This document shows, piece by piece, positions 8,141 through 16,628 of a stretch of 64,000 nt of DNA. Position 1 is the stretch's first letter, and the number at the start of each line of letters is the position of its first letter. The stretch spans positions 23,581-87,580 of the forward strand of contig JBEKBO010000005.1 in assembly GCA_050015355.1 (NCBI GenBank), written 5' to 3'. The notes below the pieces were generated by a model. That model was not told where the DNA came from. It saw only the letters and a list, made by a program, of their open reading frames with translations, and did not search any database. A program made the position numbers and the translations under genes. This DNA is from CAWBRT01 sp050015355. GTDB taxonomy: Bacteria > Acidobacteriota > Terriglobia > Terriglobales > Acidobacteriaceae.

Positions 8141-9598
8141 ATGGGTTTTAAGGAAATCTGGTCGAAAATTCATAAGACGCTCTCTTCAGTGCGCACCGGG
8201 ATCATTCTCTTATTGATAGTGGTCGTATTTTCGGCTGTAGGAACGGTAGTTTTACAACGCCCCACCACTGAACCGAGCGACATTCAGCGCGCATACTCTC
8301 CGGCGACGCTGATATGGTTGGATCGGTTTGGGCTCACCGATGTCTATCATGCGTGGTGGTTCGCCGTTTTACTTGGATTGGTAAGTCTTAGCATCATTTT
8401 CGCTTCTCTTGAACGTTGGCCGACCGCCTGGCGCTTTTACTCCCGTCCGAATCGCCGTCCGGAAGCACATTTTCGCGCGGCTCTTCCTTACCACAAAGAG
8501 TTCAAGGTCAGTGACGCCAAGGCCGGCCTGGACGCCGCCGAGCGTGCGCTGATCAAGCTTGGTCTCAGGCCCGAACGTGTGGTCGATAACAACGAAGTCT
8601 CTCTTTATTCAGAGCGAAACCGATTCTCCGTCCTGGCGGTTTACATTGTCCACATCAGCTTGTTGATGATTTTTGCCGGCGGCATCGTCGATGCCATGTT
8701 CGGCTATCGCGGATCGCTAATGCTGACCACGGGCGAAAGCAGCAACACGATCATTGTGCGGCAGAAAGGAATGGAGAAGAAGAGGCCTCTTCCATTTTCC
8801 ATCCGCTGCGACGCTGCCGGACAGGAGAACTACGCCGATGGCAGTCCGAAACGGTGGTGGTCAGATTTAGTGGTTGTGGACAAGGGCCGCGAGATCGAAC
8901 GTAAGCAGATCGTCGTGAACGATCCGCTTACCTATGACGGCATTCGTTTTTACCAGGCGAGCTTCGGGATGAGCGGCAAGATCGACCATCTCCAGTTGCG
9001 AGCGACGCCGCTGAAGGGTGCGGCGCAGACGATCACGCTGGCGCCGGGACAGACAGTACAACTCGACGCCGGGAACACTATCAGGGTTGGCCGCTTCGTC
9101 CCCGACTACTACATCCAGGACGGCGAAGTTCACCAGCGCTCGGAAGAGCTCTCCAATCCGGCGATCGAGCTGGCGCTGACGAGTAAGGGTGACAGCCACA
9201 GTGTATGGCTGCTCCCGCGCGATTCCAACCAAGCGCAGGACGCCAAGACCAGTTATTCCTTCACACTCACTGACCTGAAACCAAAGTTTTTCACCGGTCT
9301 CGAAGTGTCGCACGAGCCAGGACAATGGTTCGTATGGGGTGGCGTGCTGACGATGGCGCTTGGATTGGGTGTCGCTTTCTATCTCGTCCACATGCGTTTC
9401 TGGGTGACAACTCTATTCGACGCCCGGCAGGGGTTGCTGTTGTGGGTTGGAGGTTCGTGCAATAAGAACCGCGAGCGCTTCGAAGAGCGCTTCGCCGAAG
9501 TAACTGAGGCAATCGGCAAGGAACTTAACGGCAACAGCAAGGTAACGGAGTTAAAGAAGCAGGACGAGCCTGCGAAGGAAACTCTGGCTCGCGTGTAG
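8141..9598 (+). CDS. resB: Cytochrome c biogenesis protein ResB (Ccs1), system II
   Basis: 485 residues with ResB architecture: two N-terminal membrane helices (about 20-42 and 68-90), a third at about 168-190 with the conserved VHISL histidine, a large periplasmic domain, and a last helix near 395-420 ending in the conserved histidine of YLVHMRFWV. With CcsA it exports heme and attaches it to CxxCH motifs outside the membrane. AAGGAG lies 7 bases before the ATG. It is divergent from the cytochrome cluster and followed 112 bp later by ccsA, so the pair supplies the maturation machine needed for the 4- and 16-heme proteins next door. Length and layout are normal for the family. Confidence 0.93.
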   Translation: MGFKEIWSKIHKTLSSVRTGIILLLIVVVFSAVGTVVLQRPTTEPSDIQRAYSPATLIWLDRFGLTDVYHAWWFAVLLGLVSLSIIFASLERWPTAWRFYSRPNRRPEAHFRAALPYHKEFKVSDAKAGLDAAERALIKLGLRPERVVDNNEVSLYSERNRFSVLAVYIVHISLLMIFAGGIVDAMFGYRGSLMLTTGESSNTIIVRQKGMEKKRPLPFSIRCDAAGQENYADGSPKRWWSDLVVVDKGREIERKQIVVNDPLTYDGIRFYQASFGMSGKIDHLQLRATPLKGAAQTITLAPGQTVQLDAGNTIRVGRFVPDYYIQDGEVHQRSEELSNPAIELALTSKGDSHSVWLLPRDSNQAQDAKTSYSFTLTDLKPKFFTGLEVSHEPGQWFVWGGVLTMALGLGVAFYLVHMRFWVTTLFDARQGLLLWVGGSCNKNRERFEERFAEVTEAIGKELNGNSKVTELKKQDEPAKETLARV

Positions 9599-9710
9599 CC
9601 AGCCAGTGATCGTCCCGGCAGACGCGGATGCGCGCATGCCTTGGACACTTTCAATTACCGTGTACGCGAACGTTCAAGGCGCGTGCCGGGCAACCGGAGG
9701 TTTTTAACTG

Positions 9711-11108
9711 ATGTCGCGAGCAAGAACAGAGCAGACGTCAACGGGGAACGCACTGCTGGTCATGGTCGGCCTGGGTATGCTGTTCCTGCTGTTTACGGCA
9801 TTCCTCGGAGTGATGAAGGCACACTCCAGCCCGATCTATGGCGAAAGCAACATGCTTTACACGGCGCTGATCTTCTACGGCGGAGCGGGTGCGCTCTACA
9901 TGGGATTCGGCGTGACCGGCATCGAACGCTACGTCAAGTTTGCGTCTATGTCGACCGCATTTGGTTTTGCCGCTAATACGGCGGCGGCCGCTCACCGCTG
10001 GTATATGGCCGGGCATCCTCCATTTTCGACGCTCTATGAGATGTTGCTCAGCTTCGTCTGGACGGTGGCCGCGCTGACCTTGATCGCGGAGCGGCGCTAT
10101 AAGGTAAAGATCATCGGCAGTGTGACGATGCCGCTGGCCGTGGTCAGCGTCATCCTAATGCAACTGTTGCCCTCCGAGGTCCGCCCGCTGGTTCCGGCGC
10201 TGCAATCGACCTGGCTGCACGTTCACGTCTCGCTGGCCATGCTCGCGTACGCGGCCTGCGCGGTGAGCTTTGCCCTGGCGATGATGTTCCTGATTCAGGA
10301 TGACATGAAGACCGAATCGTTCCAGGTGCTGACGGCGCTTGGCATGGTGTCCGTCTATGCCGGCATGATGCTGCGCTTCCGCTCTGGCGGTTTCGCGGTT
10401 GTGGCCTGGGATCCGGCGCAGAACTCGGAAGCTTTCCTCTCCCGCGGCGTCCGTCTGTTCGTCAACATACCCGATCTCGGTTGGCTCTTTACGCTCGTCC
10501 TGCTTTCGACGGTCACTCCCGTTGTGCTCTATGTACTTGGGCGGGTGAAGCAGGATGAGAACTTTTTCGATCACGCCAACAAGGCAATGTTCGTCAGCAT
10601 TCTGCTGCAGACGGTGGCGCTGGTAGCCTTTATCCTGCGCGCACAGAACGGCGCCTACGCTTCGCCCGACGCCGACGGTTCCTTCCCGACGGCACTGGCG
10701 GCGAGTCCGTTTTTGCTCTCGGGCATGCTTGGCGGAATCTTCGCGGGATTGCTTTACCTGCTGCTGCTGTGGCGGCGTGAAGGCCTGCAAAAGATGCTGC
10801 CTCCGGCTGCCAGCCTGGACCAGATCACCTACAAGACGATCTGCGTTGCCTTCCCGCTGCTGACCCTGATGATCGCGGTGGGCGCTTACTGGGCCAACCA
10901 GACTTGGGGATCTTATTGGAGCTGGGATCCGAAAGAGACTTGGGCGGCAATCACCTGGCTCGTCTATGCCGGCTACCTGCACATGCGCGTTACTCGCGGC
11001 TGGAAAGGCCGGCGGGCAGCTTACTTCGCGATTCTGGGGTTCGCGGTCGTCATCTTCACGTTCTTCGGAGTGACGTACCTGTTGCCCGGATTGCACGCTT
11101 ACGCTTAG
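9711..11108 (+). CDS. ccsA: Cytochrome c biogenesis protein CcsA/ResC, system II
   Basis: 465 residues, many membrane helices. The tryptophan-rich heme-handling motif is intact (WGSYWSWDPKETWAAI, about residue 400) and is followed by the usual LVYAGYLHMR segment. Conserved histidines in WLHVHVSLAM also match the family. CcsA forms the heme channel and c-type cytochrome synthetase together with ResB. GGAGG lies 9-10 bases before the ATG. The N-terminal part is longer than in minimal CcsA proteins, as common for ResC-type forms. The gene is followed by a 300-bp gap and then a two-component system on the same strand. Confidence 0.94.
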   Translation: MSRARTEQTSTGNALLVMVGLGMLFLLFTAFLGVMKAHSSPIYGESNMLYTALIFYGGAGALYMGFGVTGIERYVKFASMSTAFGFAANTAAAAHRWYMAGHPPFSTLYEMLLSFVWTVAALTLIAERRYKVKIIGSVTMPLAVVSVILMQLLPSEVRPLVPALQSTWLHVHVSLAMLAYAACAVSFALAMMFLIQDDMKTESFQVLTALGMVSVYAGMMLRFRSGGFAVVAWDPAQNSEAFLSRGVRLFVNIPDLGWLFTLVLLSTVTPVVLYVLGRVKQDENFFDHANKAMFVSILLQTVALVAFILRAQNGAYASPDADGSFPTALAASPFLLSGMLGGIFAGLLYLLLLWRREGLQKMLPPAASLDQITYKTICVAFPLLTLMIAVGAYWANQTWGSYWSWDPKETWAAITWLVYAGYLHMRVTRGWKGRRAAYFAILGFAVVIFTFFGVTYLLPGLHAYA

Positions 11109-11415
11109 AACTGATTGCACAAAATTTCTTTGCGGGGCGCGGCTTTAAAAGACAGCGGATCAAGGCGCGCCGCAGATCGCGTAGATAATCGATTACACCC
11201 ACCGGCGGAAGCTGAAGGCTTTCGCCGGAACCTTTTTCAACCCCGGCTTCTTCCACCCCAACACGCGCAACCGCCGCGCCTATTGGAGGCCCGGCTTCGG
11301 CCCGTTTTTCCGCCGCCTGCATGGCCGTCTGGACTGTTCTCCGCCGGTTCGATGCCGGTTTCTTGCGCAAACGCGGAAGATAGTAGACTTGAATCCAGGA
11401 GGTTCGTACTGGACC
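11109..11415. other. Gap between ccsA and the histidine kinase gene, with a half repeat
   Basis: No RNA gene is recognised. A half copy of the GGGGACCCC palindrome family (CACCCCAACACGCGCAACC, 11253-11280) is present; its inner arm is identical to copies at 21511 and 48511. The kinase frame is open upstream to about 11187, but I place the start at the GTG after GGAGG. Confidence 0.5.
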
Positions 11416-12462
11416 GTGAGCCGCGTTCGGATGAACTGGAGCGTGATCGTCCTGCTGCCGGTGGCCTTCGTCCTGCTCAACGGGCTGCTCATCTTTTTGC
11501 TGATAACCCTCTCGATCGATAGCGGGTTGCGGCGGCCGATTCTGGTGGTGGCAACAGCCGGTGCGGTTGTCATCTGCGCGGTTGTGTTTATGGTGATGGC
11601 AGTCGTGTTCCGGCGCCCAATGCTGGAGTTGCAGGAGAAGATTGCCCTGGTTCGTCTCGGGGACTTGCACGCCATGGTTGAGTTCGCGACTCGCAACGAT
11701 GACATCGGCGACTTGGGACGCGATTTCAATGCCATGGTTCACCAGCTTCGCGAGAGCCGCGAAGAGATCCAGAACCTGCACCGGACGCAGATGTCGCGGG
11801 CCGAGCATCTGGCGACTCTGGGCGAACTGGCCGCTGGGCTGGCACATGAAATCCGCAATCCGCTGGCCGGCATAGCCGGTGTGATCGAGATTATTGGCCG
11901 TGACCTGCCCAAGGAAAGCCCGGCGCGAAAAGTTCTAAAGGATGTTCGTCGCGAGGTGGCGCATATCAATCGCATCGTCACCGACCTGTTGGAGATTGCG
12001 CGGCCCAAGACGCCGGTGTTCAGGTGTTCCGACCTGGTAGCCACGGCTGAGCAGGCTTTGCTGTTTGCGCGCGAGCAGGCCACGGCGAAGTCTATTTCGT
12101 TGGATCTCATGAAGGACACACCGCTTCCACCTGTCGAGCACGACAGCGGGCAGATTCAGCAGGTGCTGCTGAACCTGCTCTTGAACGCCATTCAGGCGTG
12201 CGAAGAAAAAGGGAGCGTAAAGGTCGAGTTCGGGCAGGACGATGAGTCGGTCTGGGCAGCCGTTACCGATACCGGCCGGGGAATTTCCCCCGAAACGCTG
12301 CCGAATATCTTTCGTCCTTTTTTCACTACCAAGGGAAACGGAACCGGACTCGGCCTGCCGTTGGCTAAGCGCATCGTCGAGGATCATAATGGACGCATCG
12401 AAGTGGAGAGCTGGCCCGGCAAAGGCAGCCGATTTGTGGTGTGTCTGCCCAAGCGCCGGTAG
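11416..12462 (+). CDS. Membrane sensor histidine kinase (NtrB/ZraS-like)
   Basis: About 348 residues from GTG 11416, which has CAGGAGG 13 bases upstream; TTG 11389 is an alternative. Two membrane helices (about 7-30 and 40-62) are separated by only ~12 residues, so there is no periplasmic sensor domain. A HAMP-like linker, the H-box (LAHEIRNPLAGI), N-box (LLNAIQAC) and G-boxes (DTGRGIS, GTGLGL) follow, all intact. It autophosphorylates on the H-box histidine and passes phosphate to its partner regulator, whose gene starts 26 bp downstream. The input signal may be sensed within the membrane or at the HAMP region. Placement beside the cytochrome genes suggests it may control them; that is inference. 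Confidence 0.9.
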   Translation: MSRVRMNWSVIVLLPVAFVLLNGLLIFLLITLSIDSGLRRPILVVATAGAVVICAVVFMVMAVVFRRPMLELQEKIALVRLGDLHAMVEFATRNDDIGDLGRDFNAMVHQLRESREEIQNLHRTQMSRAEHLATLGELAAGLAHEIRNPLAGIAGVIEIIGRDLPKESPARKVLKDVRREVAHINRIVTDLLEIARPKTPVFRCSDLVATAEQALLFAREQATAKSISLDLMKDTPLPPVEHDSGQIQQVLLNLLLNAIQACEEKGSVKVEFGQDDESVWAAVTDTGRGISPETLPNIFRPFFTTKGNGTGLGLPLAKRIVEDHNGRIEVESWPGKGSRFVVCLPKRR

Positions 12463-12488
12463 TCTGTACGTTGTAGACTAGAAAAAAC

Positions 12489-13937
12489 ATGCCCAAGGAA
12501 AAAGTACTGATTGTGGATGACGAGAGACTCGTCAGGTGGTCTCTGCGCCAAAAATGCGAGGAGTGGGGATACCATACGCTGGAAGCTGAAACCGGCTCCG
12601 CCGCCCTTAAGATCGCGCGCAACGAGTCTCCTGATCTGGTGCTGCTTGACGTGCGCCTGCCCGACATCAGCGGAATACAGCTTTTGGAACAGTTGAAGCA
12701 GTCGGGTGGAGCTCGCGCGGTCATCATGATCACGGCCGATCCGCAACTGGAGGACGTCAAGCTGGCGCTCAAGCTGGGCGCCTTCGACTTCATCGGGAAG
12801 CCGCTTGATTTTGAAGAACTCGAAGTAACCATGAGGAATGCCCTGGAGACGACCCGGCTGCGCACGGAGGTCGAGTCGCTACGCGGTGAAGTGCGCCGCC
12901 GGACGGGCTATCACGATGTGATCGGCGTCTCTCCGCGCATGACCGAGTTGATGGGCTTTGTTCGCAAGATTGCCGACAGCGAAGCCACTACGATACTCAT
13001 CCAGGGTGAGAGCGGCACCGGCAAAGACCTGATTGCAAAGGCTATCCACTACCAGAGCAGGCGGCAGGACAAGTCTTTCGTCGCCATCAACTGCTCCGCG
13101 ATTCCAGAGACACTGATGGAGGCCGAACTGTTCGGTCACGAGCGCGGAGCGTTCACTGACGCGAAGGCGATGAAAAAGGGGCTGTTCGAAATGGCCGACG
13201 GCGGAACCCTTTTCCTGGACGAAATCGGTGAACTGTCGCCTCTGTTACAGGCCAAGCTATTGCGGGTGCTTGAGGACCAGGTGATCCGGCGCGTGGGCGG
13301 AGTGCGCGACATGCAGGTCGATGTCCGCGTGATTGCCGCTTCCAACCGCGACCTGGAACGCGCGGTGCGCGAGGGCGGATTCCGGCAGGATCTCTACTAC
13401 CGGCTGGCCATCATCTCGGTTTTCCTGCCGCCTCTGCGCGAGCGCAAGGAAGACATCCTGCCATTGGTCGACTATTTCGTCGGACGCTACAACAGGAAGT
13501 TCAAGAAGACCGTTCAAGGGATTACGGACGAGATGCGCAAGCTGCTGCTCAAGCATGAATGGCCGGGCAACGTCCGCGAGCTCAAGAATGCAATCGAACG
13601 CGCCATGATCCTGGAAGAAGAGGACCATCTGCGTCCCGACTATCTTCCCTTCGCGGTTGGCCGGCACACGCCGGGGCAGACGGCGTTCGAAGCGAGCTCG
13701 GCTGCAACCGGCGACGCTGTCACATCGCCCGGCGGGCGAAATTTGCCCAAACTGTTTATCCCTCAAGGCGGAACATCGCTGGAACAGGTGGAACGGGCGT
13801 TGGTCGAGATGGCACTGCAACAAGCCAACGGCAATCAGACGCAGGCTGCCCGTCTGCTGGACATCAGCCGCGATGCGCTTCGCTATAAGCTGAAGAAGTT
13901 TGGCCTCATGCATGTCGACGAGGAAGAGGCCGTGTAA
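12489..13937 (+). CDS. Sigma-54-dependent response regulator (NtrC/ZraR family)
   Basis: 482 residues in the canonical order: receiver domain (about 4-118, phosphoacceptor in LLDVRLPD, conserved lysine in GKPLDF), AAA+ ATPase (about 145-380, Walker A GESGTGKD, Walker B GGTLFLDEIGE) and a C-terminal Fis-type helix-turn-helix (QTQAARLLDISRDALRYKL). The sigma-54 contact loop reads GAFTDA rather than GAFTGA, a variant seen in active members of the family. It activates transcription from -24/-12 promoters after phosphorylation by the kinase encoded just upstream. Target genes are unknown; the flanking cytochrome and resB units are the nearest candidates. Confidence 0.94.
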   Translation: MPKEKVLIVDDERLVRWSLRQKCEEWGYHTLEAETGSAALKIARNESPDLVLLDVRLPDISGIQLLEQLKQSGGARAVIMITADPQLEDVKLALKLGAFDFIGKPLDFEELEVTMRNALETTRLRTEVESLRGEVRRRTGYHDVIGVSPRMTELMGFVRKIADSEATTILIQGESGTGKDLIAKAIHYQSRRQDKSFVAINCSAIPETLMEAELFGHERGAFTDAKAMKKGLFEMADGGTLFLDEIGELSPLLQAKLLRVLEDQVIRRVGGVRDMQVDVRVIAASNRDLERAVREGGFRQDLYYRLAIISVFLPPLRERKEDILPLVDYFVGRYNRKFKKTVQGITDEMRKLLLKHEWPGNVRELKNAIERAMILEEEDHLRPDYLPFAVGRHTPGQTAFEASSAATGDAVTSPGGRNLPKLFIPQGGTSLEQVERALVEMALQQANGNQTQAARLLDISRDALRYKLKKFGLMHVDEEEAV

Positions 13938-14002
13938 GCCTGAATCACCCGGCGGCTTGCCATGGGTGAGTTCCCCTTTATTCCGGTTCCCCCCAGTATT
14001 AT

Positions 14003-14180
14003 CCCGACATATTCAGACTGTCATGGCGAGCGAAGTCGAGCCACCTTTTGTTCCTGCTGCCGAAAACAAAGGGTGGCTCCACTTCGCGCCCGAATAGATT
14101 CTTGCTTCTCGAATGTAATGTCGGGTACGCAACTTGGGCTGCTCCGGCCACTGGCGCTCGGCGCTCCGGTCGCCATGACA
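14003..14180. repeat. Nested inverted-repeat element
   Basis: Three nested pairs are visible: CCCGACAT (14003) with ATGTCGGG (14118-14125); TGTCATGGCGA (14019-14029) with TCGCCATGACA (14170-14180); and an inner long hairpin in which CGAAGTCGAGCCACC (14031-14045) pairs with GGGTGGCTCCACTTCG (14071-14086). No coding capacity. It looks like a small non-autonomous element or a composite of several insertions. Confidence 0.65.
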
Positions 14181-14254
14181 TTCCTTCGAGAATTCTTGGA
14201 TACACCAATATGGAAGCCGCTTCAGCGTTTGTTGGCGGAAACCGCTCTGGTTTG

Positions 14255-14294
14255 GAAAGAAAAAACCGGACAGGATCTGCGCAACCCTGTCCGG
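14255..14294 (-). terminator. Intrinsic terminator downstream of hemA
   Basis: On the minus strand a perfect 9-bp stem (CCGGACAGG / CCTGTCCGG) with an 11-base loop is followed by TTTTTTCTTT. It lies about 130 bases after the hemA stop codon. Confidence 0.82.
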
Positions 14295-14428
14295 ATGAAG
14301 GGTGTTAACAGCGTTCAACTATTACTGGCATTGAGTCGCCGTTAACCCCGAGTCGCAGAGACTCTTAAAACCTTTCTTCCACACCTCCGTCGGGAGGTAG
14401 CAAATTGCTTGCCGAATCCAAGCCCGCG

Positions 14429-15733
14429 CTACGTTTGTTCTCCGGTCGCGGCACACCGGACGCGCTCTTCTTGCTCAGGACCCTGTCCGGCCTCCGCTGC
14501 CGGTGTACCCATGGCGGCTTCCGCATGGAACAGTCCTTGTAAGAGATTCGAAAGCGTCTCGTGCTCCAAGGCACTGGGCGGGTCGGCCAGGGTTCGTGCC
14601 AGCGAACTCGCTATGCGCTGCTTCACCTGTTCAGCCAAGGCGTTCAGCACTTCGTGCTGCTCTTCGGTAAATGGGCCATACTCTTCGTTCAGGCGCTCCA
14701 GCTCTTCACTGCAAACCCGTCCCAGGTGCGAGCGAAATTCCGCGACCATGGGGTTCACCCGCTCGCTTGCCACCTGCCTGAGGAATCCGGCGGCTTCGCG
14801 GTGCAGAATCTTTTCCGCTTGGACGACTAGATTGTGCTGTTGTTTGGCGTTGCGTAGAACGAATTCGTTCAGTTGATCGATGTTTTGCAGCTCTACTCCC
14901 GGCAGCTCGCACACGGCCGGATCGACGTTCCGTGGCACTGCGGTATCGATAATGACCAACCGGCAATCGCGATCGCGGGTGAACTCAGCCACATGGTTTC
15001 GTTGCAGCGCAAAACCGGCGTCAGGCAAGCACGTAAGCAGTAAGTCGGATGAGTTCAGAGCAATTCTAAGCGTCCCCGGCCCCCGATTTGGCGGAACGAC
15101 TTCGACCCGGGTCATCCCGGCGTTACGGAAGAGTTCGGCAATTCGCTGAATCTTCTTGCCGCTGCCGAAAATGACCAAGCCGCGTTTTTCAAAGTCACCG
15201 TAAAGCTGGCGAGCAAGCTCGACCGGTGCCAGCGAGTTAAGAGAGAGGTTCGAGACGATCTCGGTTTCGGTTCGCACGCGGCGTGCAACCGAGAGTGCCT
15301 TCAGCAGGATCGCCTCCAGGCAGCGGCCAATGGATCGCGCCTGCACCCCGGCCCTGTATGCGAATTCGAATCTTGCGGTGATATCGGCCTCGCCGAACAC
15401 CAGCGAGTCCAGCCCGGAGGCCAGCCTCAACAGGTGGGTCATGGCTGCATCATCGACGTGCCGATGGAACTTCGACCAATCGGCCAAGCGGAGATTGTAC
15501 TCGCGAGTCAGATACCGCAGAACCGAATTGGAGGCCAGAGAGGCATCCCGTGTCCACACGATGAACTCGGTGCGATTGCATGTCGACAGCACCGCAACCT
15601 CGTCGACCGCTTCACAGCGGAGCAGTCCAGCGAGCGCCTCGGCGTAACCGGATTCGTTGATCCAGAATCCCTCGCGAACCGCTACTGGTGCGCTTCGAAA
15701 ACTGACGCCGATGATCACCAGAGCTGGGTCCAC
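14429..15733 (-). CDS. hemA: Glutamyl-tRNA reductase, divergent
   Basis: About 434 residues. It reduces glutamyl-tRNA to glutamate-1-semialdehyde, the first step of heme synthesis by the C5 route. The catalytic-cysteine motif LSTCNRTEF (about C52) and the LLRLASGLDSLVFGE block are well kept, and the C-terminal dimerisation region is present. The nucleotide-binding segment is unusual: VIFGSGKKIQRIA replaces the common GAGEM-type motif, and the helix after GEADI departs from the usual GEPQI. I chose GTG 15733 because AAGGGGAG sits 5 bases upstream; GTG 15739 is close behind. It stands alone, without hemC or hemD. The divergence suggests a second, specialised copy or a lineage-specific form, possibly tied to the heme demand of the multiheme cytochromes. 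Confidence 0.82.
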   Translation of the reverse strand: MDPALVIIGVSFRSAPVAVREGFWINESGYAEALAGLLRCEAVDEVAVLSTCNRTEFIVWTRDASLASNSVLRYLTREYNLRLADWSKFHRHVDDAAMTHLLRLASGLDSLVFGEADITARFEFAYRAGVQARSIGRCLEAILLKALSVARRVRTETEIVSNLSLNSLAPVELARQLYGDFEKRGLVIFGSGKKIQRIAELFRNAGMTRVEVVPPNRGPGTLRIALNSSDLLLTCLPDAGFALQRNHVAEFTRDRDCRLVIIDTAVPRNVDPAVCELPGVELQNIDQLNEFVLRNAKQQHNLVVQAEKILHREAAGFLRQVASERVNPMVAEFRSHLGRVCSEELERLNEEYGPFTEEQHEVLNALAEQVKQRIASSLARTLADPPSALEHETLSNLLQGLFHAEAAMGTPAAEAGQGPEQEERVRCAATGEQT

Positions 15734-15968
15734 AGTCACTCCCCTTGAGACGTTCGCTAGTCAGTAAGGCATCTGATCTGCCAAAACCAGAATTCCTGGA
15801 TTGTGATTCTTTTGGGGGTTTCTTTAGAACAACATAAACTGCTTGCGCATGGCGCTGAAGTGTTACTCCCGGCCGCCGTTTAGGCCGCCGCTAGCGGGAA
15901 AACACCCGAGGCAGGGTGAATTCCCACTCAAGATGGGATGGCATCGCGGTGAAATGCGGCTGATCGTT

Positions 15969-16517
15969 TCAGCGCAATTGGCCGTTGCCGATGGGCCAAC
16001 CGCCTTCGAGGCGGAGCAGCTTCTCTTTCACTTCCAGTCCTCCGCCATAACCGCCAAGAGTGCCGTCAGAGGCGATAACTCGATGGCAGGGGACGATAAT
16101 CGACACCGGATTAGCGCCGTTGGCCGCACCAACCGCGCGAAATCCGTTTGGAGATCCGACCACCCGCGCGAGTTGCGCATAAGTGCGGATCTCGCCGTAA
16201 CCGATTTCCAGCAGGGCGTGCCAGCATCGTAGCTGAAATTCCGTCCCGTGAAGATCAAGCGGAAGCGTGAATTCACGCCGCTTACCGGCGAAGTACTGCC
16301 GCAGTTGATCAAGATAAGGCTCTAGCTTGTCAGTCGATTCCACCGCATTCGATGGAGGACCCGTGCGGAGTCCAGGGATTCCCGGACGTCGCCTGTGGTG
16401 GCCCGAGAACTCCAACAGGACGAGGCCCTTGTCGCTCGCCCCGATCAGCATTGGGCCAACCGGCGAATCGAAATTTGTGTAGTGGATCAGCACGTTACAG
16501 TGCGGCAGGACAACCAT
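15969..16517 (-). CDS. ogt: Methylated-DNA--protein-cysteine methyltransferase
   Basis: About 182 residues. The suicide-cysteine motif VPCHRVI and the C-terminal GGYGGGLEVKEKLLRLEG are characteristic of Ogt/MGMT, which repair O6-alkylguanine by transferring the alkyl group to that cysteine. The DNA-binding helix region (GEIRTYAQLARVVGSPNGFRAVG) is intact. The frame is open further upstream to an ATG at 16571, but that codon lies inside the loop of the terminator of the preceding gene, so I place the start at ATG 16517. A Pro/Arg-rich insert near residues 40-60 (HHRRRPGIPGLRTGPP) separates the N-terminal domain strands. Function is confident. Confidence 0.93.
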   Translation of the reverse strand: MVVLPHCNVLIHYTNFDSPVGPMLIGASDKGLVLLEFSGHHRRRPGIPGLRTGPPSNAVESTDKLEPYLDQLRQYFAGKRREFTLPLDLHGTEFQLRCWHALLEIGYGEIRTYAQLARVVGSPNGFRAVGAANGANPVSIIVPCHRVIASDGTLGGYGGGLEVKEKLLRLEGGWPIGNGQLR

Positions 16518-16554
16518 CCGCTCATTTTCTCTCAACCAAGCCGATCCGGAAACA

Positions 16555-16582
16555 GAAAAAGCCTCCCGCATGGCGAGAGGCT
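16555..16582 (-). terminator. Intrinsic terminator after the OmpA-like gene
   Basis: On the minus strand AGCCTCTCGC and GCGGGAGGCT form a 10-bp stem (one G-U pair) with a CAT loop, followed by TTTTTCTGTT. It lies about 45 bases after the stop at 16629 and rules out ATG 16571 as the ogt start. Confidence 0.85.
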
Positions 16583-16628
16583 TTGTGTTTGGCGAGCCGG
16601 GAACGGCCAGATGATCGACGAACGATAC

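Noticed and set aside
16518..16571. Longer ogt reading frame from ATG 16571
   Set aside because: That ATG lies in the loop of the intrinsic terminator of the preceding gene; the start at 16517 avoids this.
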